Shown: positions 47,238 to 59,610 of the stretch, one piece after another
How positions within the stretch are numbered: position 1 is the stretch's first letter
Layout of the letters: each line of letters starts with the position of its first letter
Source of the DNA: Siphlonurus alternatus
Lineage: Eukaryota; Arthropoda; Insecta; Ephemeroptera; Siphlonuridae
Length of the DNA: 64,000 bases
Reading direction: 5' to 3'
Assembly (NCBI GenBank): GCA_949825025.1
Contig: OX463785.1
Coordinates: 17,299,971 to 17,363,970 of the forward strand
Translations under genes and position numbers: made by a program
The notes under the pieces: model-generated
Seen by the model: only the letters and a program-made list of their open reading frames with translations
What the model was told of the DNA's origin: nothing
The model's database searches: none

Positions 47238-47549
47238 TTGAAGCGATCTAAAAAAACTTTTATTTCGATGAAAATATAGCACTTTTTTAGCATTGTAATT
47301 TTTTTTTCTTTTACAGTAACAGTAATGTTAAATGCACCCCTACATGTTACATCAGATCTAGAAACAAAATTGATAGGATCTTGATTATTTTCTATTAAGG
47401 CATAGAATAATTTAAAATTATGTAAAAAAACAAACAAACAAAAATGAAAGAGCTGGGAAGTTAAATTCAGTCACTATACCCTACAACAAGGTTCAATTGA
47501 ATCTTATATATATTGTTATATATATAATATAATATAATATATTATATAC

Positions 47550-47757
<208 letters not shown>

Positions 47758-47759
47758 TA

Positions 47760-48730
47760 ATTATTTCATATATATAATATATTATTTTCGTTCTGTTTAC
47801 CTCACTTTTTTACAGCTTGAAATAATTAATAATATTTTATAATAGCCGCATTTGCACGCAGGCTTTATGTAACATTCCACGAGCATGTATAGCATTCCAT
47901 ATAAATAGGCTGATAATAGGGAGTTTCTCATGCAAGTCTCTTATTATAGTCGTTGCGTTCATGTGCTATATTAACTTTTAAATAAAATTAGTTTGTATCA
48001 TTACAGCTTGAACAAGTACTATTTTAAAGCTTTAAAATAATTATCATTTTTAAAAAATAAGAAAACATTTTAAACATATATTATATAAAACAAGTTGGCA
48101 AAAATGAAAAAGTTTGTCTCCCTTTTTTTCTTTAATTATTTTTTAATCACAATACTTTCATATATATATATTTGTATTTTTTTTATCATTTTATGCATTA
48201 TATATCTACATCTTTGCATTACAATTAATTATAATGTTATTAAAAGTGAAAGAATTATTAGTGAATATAGCAATCATAATGTTTGTATATATGTATGCAC
48301 AGTAGATTCAAAAACAAGATGAACCATTTAATTTTATTTTGTACAGGAAATATTTGTAATAATAATTATAATTTAATTATGTATTAATAAACACAAACAA
48401 TATTGATAAATTGCGATCAAATCCAATATAAATAAAGTTCGAAATTGTTGCTTGTACTCAAAATAATAATTTATTTTTGTACCACCACTGGTTGAGTATT
48501 ATTAAAAAGTGTAATATAAAGCCATTATAACAAAAATAATTAACATCATTATTTTATGCATCTCAATACTCGTACATACTAACTTGTATTATAGAGCACG
48601 TTTCTTGTAGGAGATTTAATGAGTTAAAACCGTAATTATGAGCTTGGTAAAATTTAATACCTGTGTGAATTTTACGTCCTCACAAAATTCTTAAAGCTTT
48701 TAACGTTGAAGCTAATAAGAAAATCATTAT
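47760..48730. other. A+T-rich DNA without recognised gene
   Basis: Background. The 75-codon frame at 48095-48322 is Ile/Phe/Tyr-rich and typical of translated A+T-rich DNA. Confidence 0.4.
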
Positions 48731-48735
48731 CTCTA

Positions 48736-48937
48736 CAGTTCAACAAATCAAAAATTACCACCGGAAGTAGCCGGAAGTTGAAGGATTTGACTGAAATTTC
48801 AACACGAGAAATCTAAAATTTTGAAGGGAGTTTGAAATCCCTAATATAAATATCTTTGCAAAGTTTCAGGTTTAAAACTGAACTAGAAAGACCAGAAATC
48901 TCGTACTTCCGGTGTGAATCTTAATTTTGTTGAACTG
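48736..48937. mobile_element. Foldback MITE H, copy 1 (202 bp, TA-flanked)
   Basis: The termini CAGTTCAACAAA and TTTGTTGAACTG are exact inverted copies flanked by TA (48734-48735 and 48938-48939). Internally ACCGGAAGTA and TACTTCCGGT mirror each other. The CAGT terminus and TA duplication fit Tc1/mariner. It has the same length as the 59.6-kb copy. Confidence 0.88.
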
Positions 48938-49420
48938 TATTTCACGTTAATTCTAGTTTTTTAACTGCAAGTATAAAACACACGAGATATTTTGTACCAC
49001 ATTGTAAAAATATTTACTGCTTCATTAAGCTTAGTCAAATTCTGTTATTTTATTATTATTGAATATTGTTTTATTACTTTTCAGGGTTCTCATAATATAA
49101 TGATCACAGAACCAACGAGTAAGAGCATATTTTCGTAATTGATACATTTCAATAACAGAATCATGACAGAACAAAAGTAAACTTATTTACATAAATTATG
49201 GATGCGTAATATTAACTAAAAAAAAATGTTAAGTTCGTAACATGGCATAGGAATTGTCCATAATATGATATATATCATAAATATATTTGTATCATATAGG
49301 AGGATAAGAAAATGTTCAATTACACTTACGGGCAACCAAAATGTTATACTAACCTTCTGAAAAATACCAAGCATTATACTAGACGGAGATATACATGGAA
49401 GGTAACCAGATTTCATTCCA

Positions 49421-49474
49421 TACCAAAGGTTAGTGTCTTTAACTCTTTAAGTTAGGTTGACACTAACCTTGGTA
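49421..49474. ncRNA. Isolated 16-bp hairpin, candidate small structured RNA or micro-MITE
   Basis: TACCAAAGGTTAGTGTC (49421-49437) pairs with GACACTAACCTTGGTA (49459-49474) with one bulged A and a ~21-nt loop. The size resembles a short precursor-type hairpin, but a micro-foldback transposon is equally likely. No second copy was seen in the window. Confidence 0.25.
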
Positions 49475-49538
49475 AAGTGTGAAACATTCATAAATCATGG
49501 CAAATATGTATCATAATTACAAATAATTACAAATTTTA

Positions 49539-49692
49539 AGCCTATATTACACGATACAATTTTTCTGATTATTGTATACAATTTTTCCTTGCAAGACAAT
49601 TTTCTCTCCATACAAACAAATGGAGATAAAGTTTTCTTGTAAGAAAAATTTGTATAAAATAATCAGAAAAATTGTATCGTGTAATACCGGCT
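49539..49692. mobile_element. Foldback MITE B, copy 4 (154 bp, TSD TTA)
   Basis: The ends AGCCTATATTACACGATACA and TGTATCGTGTAATACCGGCT are flanked by TTA at 49536-49538 and 49693-49695. Both arms carry the same extra segment (TCTGATTATTGTA on the left, its inverse on the right), so this copy is longer than its relatives by a mirrored amount. Confidence 0.9.
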
Positions 49693-49699
49693 TTAGACA

Positions 49700-51205
49700 A
49701 GAATTTTATTCATCGGTCAAACTTCTCAAGAGCATAAAAACGCATAGCAAATAGAATTATTTTGCTCTCTATTGTGTATAAATATTTGTGGCGTTTATTT
49801 CATTATTTTCAATGAGAAAACAGTAAAATGCAAATGTATATTAACAATAATTCATTCATGACTAGCTCTCAGAATAAATCCATATGATGAAACTCTTGTA
49901 CAGTTCCGTTATGGCTTAATGGCTTAAGAGCATTCACATATATAAACTAATGCAAACATAATGCATCAATCAAGCAGTCAATTATGTATGTCAAAGTCAG
50001 CATATCATCAACATCACAGCAGTTAGAATAATATATCATAAACATTGTCAATTAAACAAAATATATGATACTGTACTATTATATGCTATAACTCGTCGAG
50101 CGCTAAAAAATAAATAAAATTTGGCACAAATATTTGTGGTAAAAGAGGTGTTATGTTTAGTGAATTTAGATATCTTTTAGAGGTTCAAATAAAAGTAAGG
50201 TGATTTTTTTATTAAATTTGTACAAATGTCAAATTGAGAACTATATGCATGAAGGCAGCACTCAGTAAAAATAAAACTTATAAAAGTGGAATGAATCTAA
50301 TCCCCGAGTACTACGTTTTACAAACTTTTTTAGTAATTTTTTATCTTACTTCTTTTAGCTTGACTATAATGATTTCCTCATTCTACGGATGTAAAACAAT
50401 GCTATTCTTGATATCATATTTTAATAATGATTTGTGAATATTTTTCCAAATAATAATTTGATTTAATTCTGATATTCATGGTGTCTTTCCACATATTTTT
50501 CCATCTTCTACTAACGACCTACAGACATCGATATTAATTATAAACACAACTTAAAATAAGCTAAGACCAGATAAGGTATCTGTTTTCAATCAACTTATAA
50601 TGTAACATGTAATTTGTTGTTTTAAAAATATTTATTATAATATTTTAAAATTTATTTGTAATAATATAATTTATTAGCAAAATAAATATTTTATGAAAGA
50701 TGCTACATTAATACTATTTTTGAACTTAAATTATATTCATTTTAGACAATTTTTCAAAAAACAAATTATGTTGCAAGTAAAAATTAAATTACAGAAATAA
50801 TTAATTTTTAAATCTATAAAACAAATAAAAAAAATATATGAATACTATTAATAATTTTAAAAGAGAAAATGTAATGAATGTCCCTCGTATTTCATTGATA
50901 AATTAAACAAATTTCAATGAATTTTACATACCTTGTCTTCTTAATAATCCTACCATTTTTCTAATCAAACCAATATGATTTAAATTAAACGTAGAAATGG
51001 TACTATATAATACAAATGAGCACTTTATAGGACGACTGCAAAATCCATGAAAAAATGGATAGAAATCGCAACTATATTCGAAAAGTGCAACATCAATAAA
51101 AAACAAACTCCAGTTATTGCTACAGGGAATTGCTTTTTTTAACTTTCTTCAAATATAGCAAAGTATTTTCTCTCTGAAGTATTATTACAAAAATAGAAAT
51201 AACAC
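49700..51205. other. A+T-rich DNA without recognised gene
   Basis: Background; no repeat or exon recognised. Confidence 0.4.
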
Positions 51206-51209
51206 ACTG

Positions 51210-51367
<158 letters not shown>

Positions 51368-51369
51368 AA

Positions 51370-52540
51370 CTAAGCAATCTAAAAAGAAATAAGAAATATC
51401 TAGTATAGATTATTCCCATATAGTGGATTTTTATTATGATTTTGATATTGACTGATAAAATATTGAAAGTAGGATCTTATTTTTATGACGTCATACAACA
51501 CGTGTGAAGTTAGCTACACTCGACGAAATATAAGATTCTGACCGGAAGATAGCTTCAAAAACAGGTATTTTGTATATATGATAATAAGATTTTAGTAAAG
51601 CCTGCATAGAATATCTTAGTTTAAAAATAGGAAAAAGAGAAACGGCATTTAAAAATCATTATTTTAGTTTATATGAAGGGGTTACTGTTATGATAATACT
51701 ATATTTGAGTGACAGCCGGCACAGAATTGTGTATTAGACGATATGGTATGCAGATCTCGCGCAGAAGTATGTGTGCACAGAATCACAGCCTCAGTAACGC
51801 CAAACAAAGCACAAACAAGTACATGAGGATAAAGCATGAGATGATTTTATAAATTTGAAATATTTTTTAGACGTGAGTATTTTCGATTCTTCGCTTAGAT
51901 CTGAGTTATTAATATTTAAACACTTTATTATGAACAAGTGACAAATTTTACTCTCAATTTAGTTCATTTACTAAAAATTACATTGAATACTAACTAAAAT
52001 TATAATTATAAATTAAATTTATTAAAAATTTAAACAAACAAATTTTATTATTATTTTTTAAATTAAAATATACAATTTAAAATTTTTATATAACAATCTT
52101 AAAAATTCTTAAATATGTGGATTGCAATGCATAAATGTATTAAATTAATTAACACTATATAAATAATTTGTTATGATTTTACGTAAATAAATTATTTTAA
52201 TCATCGGAAAGAAGTATACAAAGTAATTTAAATTAAGTTTTGGTAATCTAAATCTTATGTCTTTAAATCAGAATTTTTTTTACTTAAAATATAAATTTAT
52301 TAAAGCAACTAATGCTTGAATCGCTGATTGCATACTACTGCTTTAACATTGTCTAGCTTGAGTGATGCATTTTCTTCATATTTCAAGTGGTGCCAAGTTG
52401 CAGTGTGCAGTATTAGTCACATTTTACGATAACATCTGACCCTCTGGACATAAAAAAAAAGAAGAGAAGGGGGACGGGAAATTTATGGTGGTGAGGTTTT
52501 GTTGTCCGTGCGGACCATTCTTACCCTTCAACACCTTTTT
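51370..52540. other. A+T-rich DNA, no gene recognised
   Basis: TGACGTCA at 51486-51493 is followed by ACACGTGT. A mixed patch at 51700-51830 and a purine-rich run at 52449-52480 have no coding support. Confidence 0.4.
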
Positions 52541-52551
52541 AACATTACTTC

Positions 52552-54119
52552 CATAGACTTAAAGGAATAGACCCGAAGCGAGGATTATACAGTGGGCCCA
52601 ACATCACCCGAGTCAGTCAGGCAGGTAATGCGATTTGTGACGTCAGTTCGGAGGAGGACGCCAGGTAAAGAAAGGTTTGTCAATAGTAAAGGATGTAAAT
52701 GGACATGAATATTTTGGAATATTTTTTTTAATAAAATTATGTTTTACAAAAATAAATTATTTACTTCATTATTAATTTATTTCACTCATCCTACAATTAT
52801 TATTTAACATGGTTAAAATAAATTATAGTAAAATATTATGCAGCTAGTGCACATCATATTTAAACTTTAAACTATTTACATTTTTATTATTATTTTCTAA
52901 TAGCATAATATATAAAATTTTAAATAGAACTATAGAACATTATAATTATTACAATGTGAAATGCTGTGAGCACAGTGAACAGAATTTTTATGGCATGAAT
53001 TCCACTCGTCGCATACTATGTATGTAACGTAACCATTCCTTCAACAATGTTTATTTTGAAGCGGAAATCTGTAAAGAGAGAAAAAGAAGCCGTGAGATTC
53101 TCACAATGCGCTTTTTTTATCTTTAATTTTAATATCATTATAAACAGCCTATGTTTAATTTGATTATTTTGTATCCTCGCAAGCAATCATTTTTCTTTAA
53201 CCCAAGTTACCCAATAATAATAATTTTATTATTAATATAATAATAATTTAACGATAATTATTTTAATTATCATTAGTAGGATAGTTGGCAATAAATAGAA
53301 TTCATAGAGGTAGAAAATAATATTGGTATGAATATAAAATATATTGATTTATTATCATAATTATATGTAATAACTGTTGATTTTCCACGTTTTTTAATAT
53401 ATATTTTTTTACTGCAATTTGAATTTATTCTGCATTTATTCTGTTATCTCTAGCACACCCATTTTTTATTTTCTAATTAATGTAAAATATCTAGTTATGT
53501 CCTCTTATGTAATGTTTCATGTTTACAGTATAATTTAATATTTTACTTAGTAAAATGAATTTTAGTAACAAAATATATAAAGCCTGTATTACACGATTTA
53601 CAATTTTGCATACAATTTTTCCTTGCAAGAAAATTTCATCTCCACACAAACAAATGGAGTTCAAGTTTTCTTGCAAGGAAAAATTGTATGCAATAGTTGG
53701 AAAAATTTACCTTGTAATACCGGCTTAATATTAAAACAATTATACTTACGAATGCAAAGTTATATTCTTTCGTTACTTTCACTTGCTTCGTGATACAACT
53801 ATAATTATGCACTACAATGACGAGGAGCTATATTAAAGACAAAACTTTATTCTCTAAACATGTTTAGTATTTTTGCAATTGCTTGCAAGTTTAGAACGTG
53901 CGTTCCTCATTATACACAAGCTCATTGGTAATGGTCAATTGCATGCTGACTTTCTCGATTTGCAGCTTGACTCCTCCGAACTGACGTCACAAATTTTACC
54001 TGAGCAGCTTAACCCTTCCCCTTCCACCACAAAATTTTTGCTGATGTAGGTACCACAGCCTGTACATAGTTTTGTATTGCTGACCCATAGTGTGCCAGGT
54101 CTATTCCTTTAAGTCTATG
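52552..54119. mobile_element. Non-autonomous hAT-type element (1,568 bp, 8-bp TSD)
   Basis: The terminal inverted repeats CATAGACTTAAAGGAATAGA and the inverse TCTATTCCTTTAAGTCTATG match exactly over 22 bp with the adjoining CC/GG. The 8-bp direct repeat ATTACTTC flanks both ends (52544-52551 and 54120-54127), the hallmark of hAT transposons. Subterminal inverted blocks ATTTGTGACGTCAGTTCGGA (52632-52651) and its inverse (53976-53995) are shared; the left and right arms otherwise differ in length. The A+T-rich interior has no transposase frame and contains a nested MITE B (53581-53725). Before that insertion it was about 1.42 kb. Confidence 0.88.
53581..53725. mobile_element. Foldback MITE B, copy 5, nested in the hAT-type element (TSD TAA)
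   Basis: It starts AGCCTGTATTACACGATTTA and ends ACCTTGTAATACCGGCT, flanked by TAA at 53578-53580 and 53726-53728. The right arm carries a GCAATAGTTGG variant segment that the left arm lacks. It is younger than the host element, since it interrupts it. Confidence 0.9.
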
Positions 54120-54209
54120 ATTACTTCCCTTTTCTAGGTTCGCCACAGCATTTTCTGTCAATTTACACCTCTTACAAATATTGACTTATTTTTATAATAG
54201 AAAACTCAA

Positions 54210-54575
54210 CAGATCACCGAAGTAGTTGGATGGGTGACCGTTTTTTTACAAAAAATCAAGCTTCTCTCATGCAAGGGTAAATTTTTACACTATAATTTTG
54301 GTTCCCCTGATTATTGCACTTCCGGTGCGTTGACAAAAAAACTGTGGCAGGACCTTTTTTTTATATTAAAGTTTTTTACTGTGGTGTTAATACTGAATGA
54401 GGTTTCCACGTTTCCCTCAGTCACAGGAAAATGCCAAGATGGATTGCAAGGTCATGACATACTCCGTTGCGGATGACCTTTCGAAACAGAAGGGTTACTG
54501 AAGGTTTGAGTTGTATATTTAGTGAGTTATAGTTATAAATAGAAGTACACAATTGTTGTTTGATTAAAAATATTT
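54210..54575 (+). mobile_element. 5S rRNA-derived SINE with an internal head deletion
   Basis: It starts CAGATCACCGAAG, like the 5.8-kb copy, then jumps directly to AGTTGGATGGGTGACCG. About 31 bp containing box A and the intermediate element are missing, between two AGT triplets. The central domain (GTTTCCACGTTTCCCTCAGT, then AGGAAAATGCCAAGATGG) and tail GTTTGATTAAAAATA remain. It lies 90 bp right of the hAT-type element. Confidence 0.8.
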
Positions 54576-54589
54576 AAAATCGATAAAAT

Positions 54590-55150
54590 GTAAAACGCCC
54601 TATTATTAAATAAATTGAAAATCCTTTACATATTCTAAATGTCAATATAAATGCTATGTTATTTAACTAGCGGATAAAATTTTAAATGATATTTAACCAT
54701 TACTATGGACAGGTTGGTGAAGTGACCATTTGTTTAACCATTTTATCATAGTAATGGGTGCATGATCAAAATACATAAAATTGAAGAGTTACATTGTTTT
54801 TCCATTTAATGCCACATTGCATAATAAATGTGTACATAAATTCAATAAAAATAATACATAATCATTTTAGCATATAAATGCAATGGGTGCATGGCTACTA
54901 ATCAATTGTTTTATTTTACTGTCAATGCTACTAATAATAAATACGAAGGTTTAATTATTAATTAATATTACATAATAACAATTTAATTCATAAAAATTTA
55001 GTAGTGCAATGAATGGAATTATGCCACCTTTCTAACAAACTGATAAAAATAAGAGCAAAATAGCGGTTGGAATTATTTATATATCATGACGCTAAAAATA
55101 TTTTTAAATTTGTTGGTTGTATTTTTTTTTAAATAGATATTTTAAGAAAA
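54590..55150. other. A+T-rich DNA without recognised gene
   Basis: A weak CCATTACTATGG / CCATTTTATCATAGTAATGG inverted pair occurs at about 54697-54758. Otherwise background. Confidence 0.4.
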
Positions 55151-55155
55151 ACAAT

Positions 55156-55326
55156 GGGGGATATTCACGAAGCATTTTAACCCCCGCTTTAGCCTCGATT
55201 TTTATCCCTTGTGCTAAACCTGAGGCTAACCATAGGGACTAACCATGTTTAGTCCCTGGTTTAGCATCATGCAGGGATAAAAATCGAGGCTAAAGTGGGG
55301 GTTAAAATGCTTTGTGTATGTCCCCC
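55156..55326. mobile_element. Foldback MITE E, copy 2 (171 bp)
   Basis: The left GGGGGATATTCACGAAGCAT and right ATGCTTTGTGTATGTCCCCC termini mirror each other. The arms contain TTTTAACCCCCGCTTTAGCC and its inverse, close to the 14.3-kb copy. Target duplication unclear. Confidence 0.85.
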
Positions 55327-55329
55327 TAT

Positions 55330-55825
55330 ATTAAGATTGGTAAATTGATATTATATACGCTGTATTTATATAGAAATTTATTGAATTACATATTCCCTTC
55401 TTCATTATTATTTATTTTCAATATTAAAATTTGATTCCAAAGTAAATTACTTCTACTTGAATATGGTTTTGCAACAAAGAAAGACAATTTCCGTAACAGA
55501 CACATGAAATAGTGAAGTTTTGTCAAATTGTCTTCTTCCAAGTCATCCAGAAATAGAACACATCCTCCTTTTGTAAGAAGGATGTGAGGGGGAAATTACT
55601 GAGGAGGAAATTTGTCTCAAATGAACAGGTTGCAACTTGTTTTAAAAAGTACATTTCGTCAATACAGGAAGAAGATAATTTATATTAAGAAATTACGACG
55701 CTTTTTATTGATAAATATTTTACTAGTCAGCATCATGCTTCGCTAAGATTTTTTTCAATTTTAAAAGTAAACGTAGTTTTTCCCAGTGTTTTGACCAAGG
55801 TGGGTATAGGTACCTTTACCCACCT
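55330..55825. other. A+T-rich DNA without recognised gene
   Basis: Contains an AGAACACATCCTCCTTTTG / AAGAAGGATGTGAGG short inverted pair near 55555-55590. No coding signal. Confidence 0.4.
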
Positions 55826-55831
55826 TGTGTG

Positions 55832-56215
55832 TTGACTAGTTCTCGTCAGATCACCAAAGTCAAGCAACGCCCAGCGCGGACGATTTTTTTTTTAAATCAT
55901 GCTCCCACCCAGGGATAAATCATTGCTCATTTTTACTACATGGTTCCCCTGTGTTTTAACCATTGCATTTTCAGTCCAGTGATAAAAATTTATAGGTCCC
56001 ATCCTGAAACGTTATCATGGTCCCCTCAGTCACACCCAATGAAATATTATCAGATTATTGTCACAGGATTGCTATTTTAAAGTCTTGGCTGCCCAGTTCC
56101 AGAAAAAAACCTCAGAATGAACAAGTTAAGAAGAGAGTTTTGAGTTAATAAGCAAGCAGAACACGTACCCAATTGTAAGACATACCCCATTGTGGCTTGA
56201 TTAAAAATATAAATA
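55832..56215 (+). mobile_element. 5S rRNA-derived SINE, most diverged copy
   Basis: It starts near TTGACTAGTTCTCGTCAGAT, which corresponds to the TTGACCGGGTCTCGTCAGAT head of the 1.7-kb copy, and continues ACCAAAGTCAAGCAACGCCC. Box C is lost and the central domain is heavily altered (CCCAATGAAATATTATC). The tail GGCTTGATTAAAAATATAAA remains. It retains more of the 5' head than the 5.8- and 54.2-kb copies. Confidence 0.75.
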
Positions 56216-56219
56216 ATTC

Positions 56220-58080
56220 AAGTAGCGTCAGTAGGAACATTAATTTAGTAAGTCAAAAAGGTAAAAAAATTAACAAATTGATGTACTTGAGAATATTACT
56301 ACCTCTAGTAATATGAATATCATATTATTCTTATGTGTTAAAAACAATTTTTAGCAGTCAAAAATGGTTCTAATTTACTTCTAATATTCTATTTTAAATT
56401 CCCAGAAATTATGACACTTATTTTATACTTCACATTTGACTTTACCTTGAACAATGATAAAATTTAACATAAATAAATTATAATAAAAGCGATTTTCCCT
56501 GTATTATAAAATATTATGTGAATGAAAAAAATATATACATGATAAATTACTCCCACTCATTCATTATTAACAAAATATTGATATTAACAGAGTGGATATA
56601 AATGTTAAATTTTTAACACCATCGGAACTTTTTTTGTCGCCAACAGTCGATAGTACTTTAATTTTTATAAAATATTTGTATTTTTTTTTAAATATTTATT
56701 ACACATAAAGAACCGTGAGGTATTATATAGAGCTGATTTCTGTTTATGTTTACGTGAGGCGGGAGAGGGGTTTCCCTATAATAATACATTGCGAAGGAGG
56801 CGCAGGAGGGAGGGAAAAGAGAAAGTTTTGGCAGGCCAGATTATACAGTGAGCATAGGCAAAATGACGAAAAAAAATTATAAAAAATACTTTTAACCGTT
56901 TTTTGGCGGTGAGATTTTTTTTATGAGTTCTATCGTGTACTGTTAAAGTATAATTGAAGTATTTAAAATTGATTTATTTTATTAAGTTAAGTAAAAAATT
57001 ATTGCACACTTTGTTTATATGCTAGTCCGTGCATTCTGGCCCTCCTCGCGTGACGTCAGCGCAATCCCCTCTATACATAGTGTTTACATTATTGCTAATA
57101 CCTGCAATAAGAAATTTTTTAGAACTAAACATAGATATACATAATATAAATATCATAATCTATTTACTTTTTTTTTACCTAACTTTTTTAAACAAATTGT
57201 TAATTTTTCCGCGGTGACCTAAAATATTTTGGTGAAATTTTAAACATGCGTGTCTCATCAAATAACCAGACATATAGAAGACACTCCCAACATTACCTTA
57301 ATTGCAGTATAATCTTCAAACTTTTTAATTAAAATTTTAGACAAAAAAATTTAACATTTCAAAACATGATTTATACTGCGGCAAAAATTTTACATGGAGT
57401 TATGAAAATATAATAGCAATGAAAAATATATTTTCTCATCATTATTTCCATATTATTCAAATAAAAAGACATAAAATAAACATTATTTATATTTATTATA
57501 GCATTTACAATTTTTTCTAAGCTGATAAATAATTAATAATTTACATTTAATTCTTTTATTGAAATTTTTATTATGTTCTTGCACACATTTTGTTTTATGA
57601 TATTGATTTATTACTACAATCTGAATGTAGGCAGTATCAATATATACGGAAAAGCTTATGTAACTCCCCATTATATTTTATTTTAGTCTTATAAATTGGT
57701 TTTTCTAGACTGTGTTCCACAGACTTGCATGTTTCATATTGCGTGACTAATAGTTATCTATTTTACATCTGGAGAACGAGGAAACCTGATTCAGGATGGT
57801 CGGTTAAACATAAACACCATGATTAACTATAGACTTACTAGTCATAATGATTAAAATGCAAAAGTTTGTACTGAGAGTTGAACATATGGTTGTTATCAGA
57901 CGGTGCATGCATGGTAATAAATATAGGGTAATAAAATTAGTTTTGAATTTTGCAACAGTTTTATTACTGTAATATTTTTTACGTCTCAATATTATATGTT
58001 TTACATTAAGTTATAAAATCTTAAATACAATACTTACTTTAGACATTGCATGCACTTACTTAAAGTTACATAAAAAAGTT
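56220..58080. other. A+T-rich DNA with a G-rich patch
   Basis: A G+A-rich patch at 56755-56850 and a short mixed patch at 57020-57065 with TGACGTCA (57051-57058) lie in otherwise A+T-rich DNA. The 62-codon frame over the latter has no splice support. Confidence 0.4.
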
Positions 58081-58084
58081 CTAT

Positions 58085-58145
58085 TATCCAGATGGGATTC
58101 GAACTCATATTTTTATGAATCAGAAACATAACAATAAAAATTTAA
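58085..58145 (-). pseudogene. tRNA-like 3' half (SINE or tRNA relic)
   Basis: On the minus strand, GAGTTCGAATCCC gives a good B-box/T-arm. It is preceded by a TATG..CATA anticodon-type stem with a 7-base loop TTCTGAT (CTG in the anticodon position). I find no D-arm or complete acceptor stem, so this is not a functional tRNA. Confidence 0.4.
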
Positions 58146-58149
58146 TATG

Positions 58150-58560
58150 TAGAAAATTATACCCTAAGGATGAAAAATGAGAAGCATCATCAGCCCCACT
58201 GTAAGAGGTACCACCTATCAATGGGAAATATTATTATGGGATCATAATACTTGTGGATACTAGCGCCCCTAGCGGTATTTGACCTGAATCATGACATTCG
58301 TGATTACATTTCCTTGACATCGCACTAAAAAATAAACTAAAGTTACAGTAAAATATTTAAAAAATATATTTCTTTACTATTAGTTTAATAGATAATAAGG
58401 TTTTGTAATATAATCAATAATTTATCAAGTTTATCCGGTAAGCTAACTTCAATATTTCTGTTTATAAATGTAATTATGTACGAAGCAAAAGTTCAAGATT
58501 TTGCAAATATCAATTGCGCGTATTCCTTTTAAAAGATATATAAAGTAAAGTACGCGCCAG
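58150..58560. other. A+T-rich DNA without recognised gene
   Basis: Background; a short mixed stretch at 58190-58310 shows no gene. Confidence 0.4.
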
Positions 58561-58569
58561 AAAAAAAAG

Positions 58570-59164
58570 TTGAGTTAGTATTTTCTAAAAATAGTTCAAG
58601 TAGTCCTCCATATCAAACCAAAATTAAAAAAATTCTATCTCAAATAGGTTTGCCAGAAAAAAATTCCAATGTCAGAGTGAACGCGTCGCTTAACATGGGG
58701 CCTTACCTGACAAAGAACCTCGAATATCTCGAAAAAAATACACCGTTAGGTGGTATGAAAAAAATATAATGATGTTCTATGACCCAAGCTTTAACCAAAA
58801 ACTAATTAAAAAAATTCGCTCGAATCCATTTTTCCGTAAAAAAATAATAAAAAATCTTATGGGAATTGACATGGTAGATTTTCTTGAATTTTTTACGGAA
58901 AAATGGATTCGAGAGAATTTTTTTTTTAATCGGTTTTTGGTTAAAGCTTGGGTCATAGAACATCACTATATTTTTTTCATACCACCTAACGGTGTATTTT
59001 TTCGAGATATTCGAGGGTTTTTGTCAGGTAAGGCCCCATGTTAAGCGACGCGTTCACTCTGATTTTGGATTTTTTTTCTGGCAAACCTATTTGAGATAGG
59101 ATTTTTTGAATTTTGGTTTAATATGGAGAACTACTTGAACTATTTTTAGAAAATACTAACTCAA
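58570..59164. mobile_element. Large near-perfect palindrome, foldback element I (~595 bp)
   Basis: The left end TTGAGTTAGTATTTTCTAAA is repeated inverted at the right end, and the ~280-bp arms stay paired with few mismatches. Matched internal blocks include GAACGCGTCGCTTAACATGG, ACACCGTTAGGTGGTATGAA and TCTATGACCCAAGCTTTAAC. The unpaired centre is about 50 bp (58838-58890). The 91-codon open frame (58769-59044) spans the centre and is explained by the palindrome. No target duplication was found outside the arms. Confidence 0.88.
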
Positions 59165-59169
59165 TCCAA

Positions 59170-59605
59170 TTTATAATAAAAAAGGTAATTTTGACATGGA
59201 AATATTTTCTATAAAGCATGCAATAAAAAAGCATTAAAATACTCCTCTAAAATTCAACGATAAATAGTATAACCTTATTAAAATATTAAAATCAACATGT
59301 ATTTTTCATTGTCCTTTTTTTTGTGTAAAAGAGCAGATATATGTTATATAAGTCAGATAGTTTATAGCATTATGTTGACATATATCAAGAATACAGAATA
59401 GAAGAATTGAGATCTGTAGCTATATACATTTTTTTTTTAGGATATATATTTATGGTATTTGAGAAAGAAGCTTTTTATCAAGATGGCATGTGAAACGGGG
59501 GAATAAAATGGAGGACTAGTGATTGAGAGAAGGGGATGAAAAGATTTTTTTAACAAAAGGCGAGTGAACTATTCAGTGAGATAGAGAGAGAATGCATGCA
59601 CGTAC
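59170..59605. other. A+T-rich DNA without recognised gene
   Basis: Purine-rich toward the right (59500-59600). No gene. Confidence 0.4.
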
Positions 59606-59610
59606 AGCTA

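Noticed and set aside
58085..58145. Functional tRNA gene
   Set aside because: A B-box and an anticodon-like stem are present, but the D-arm and acceptor stem are missing.
58769..59044. 91-codon frame
   Set aside because: It spans the centre of a near-perfect palindrome and reads one arm and its inverse.
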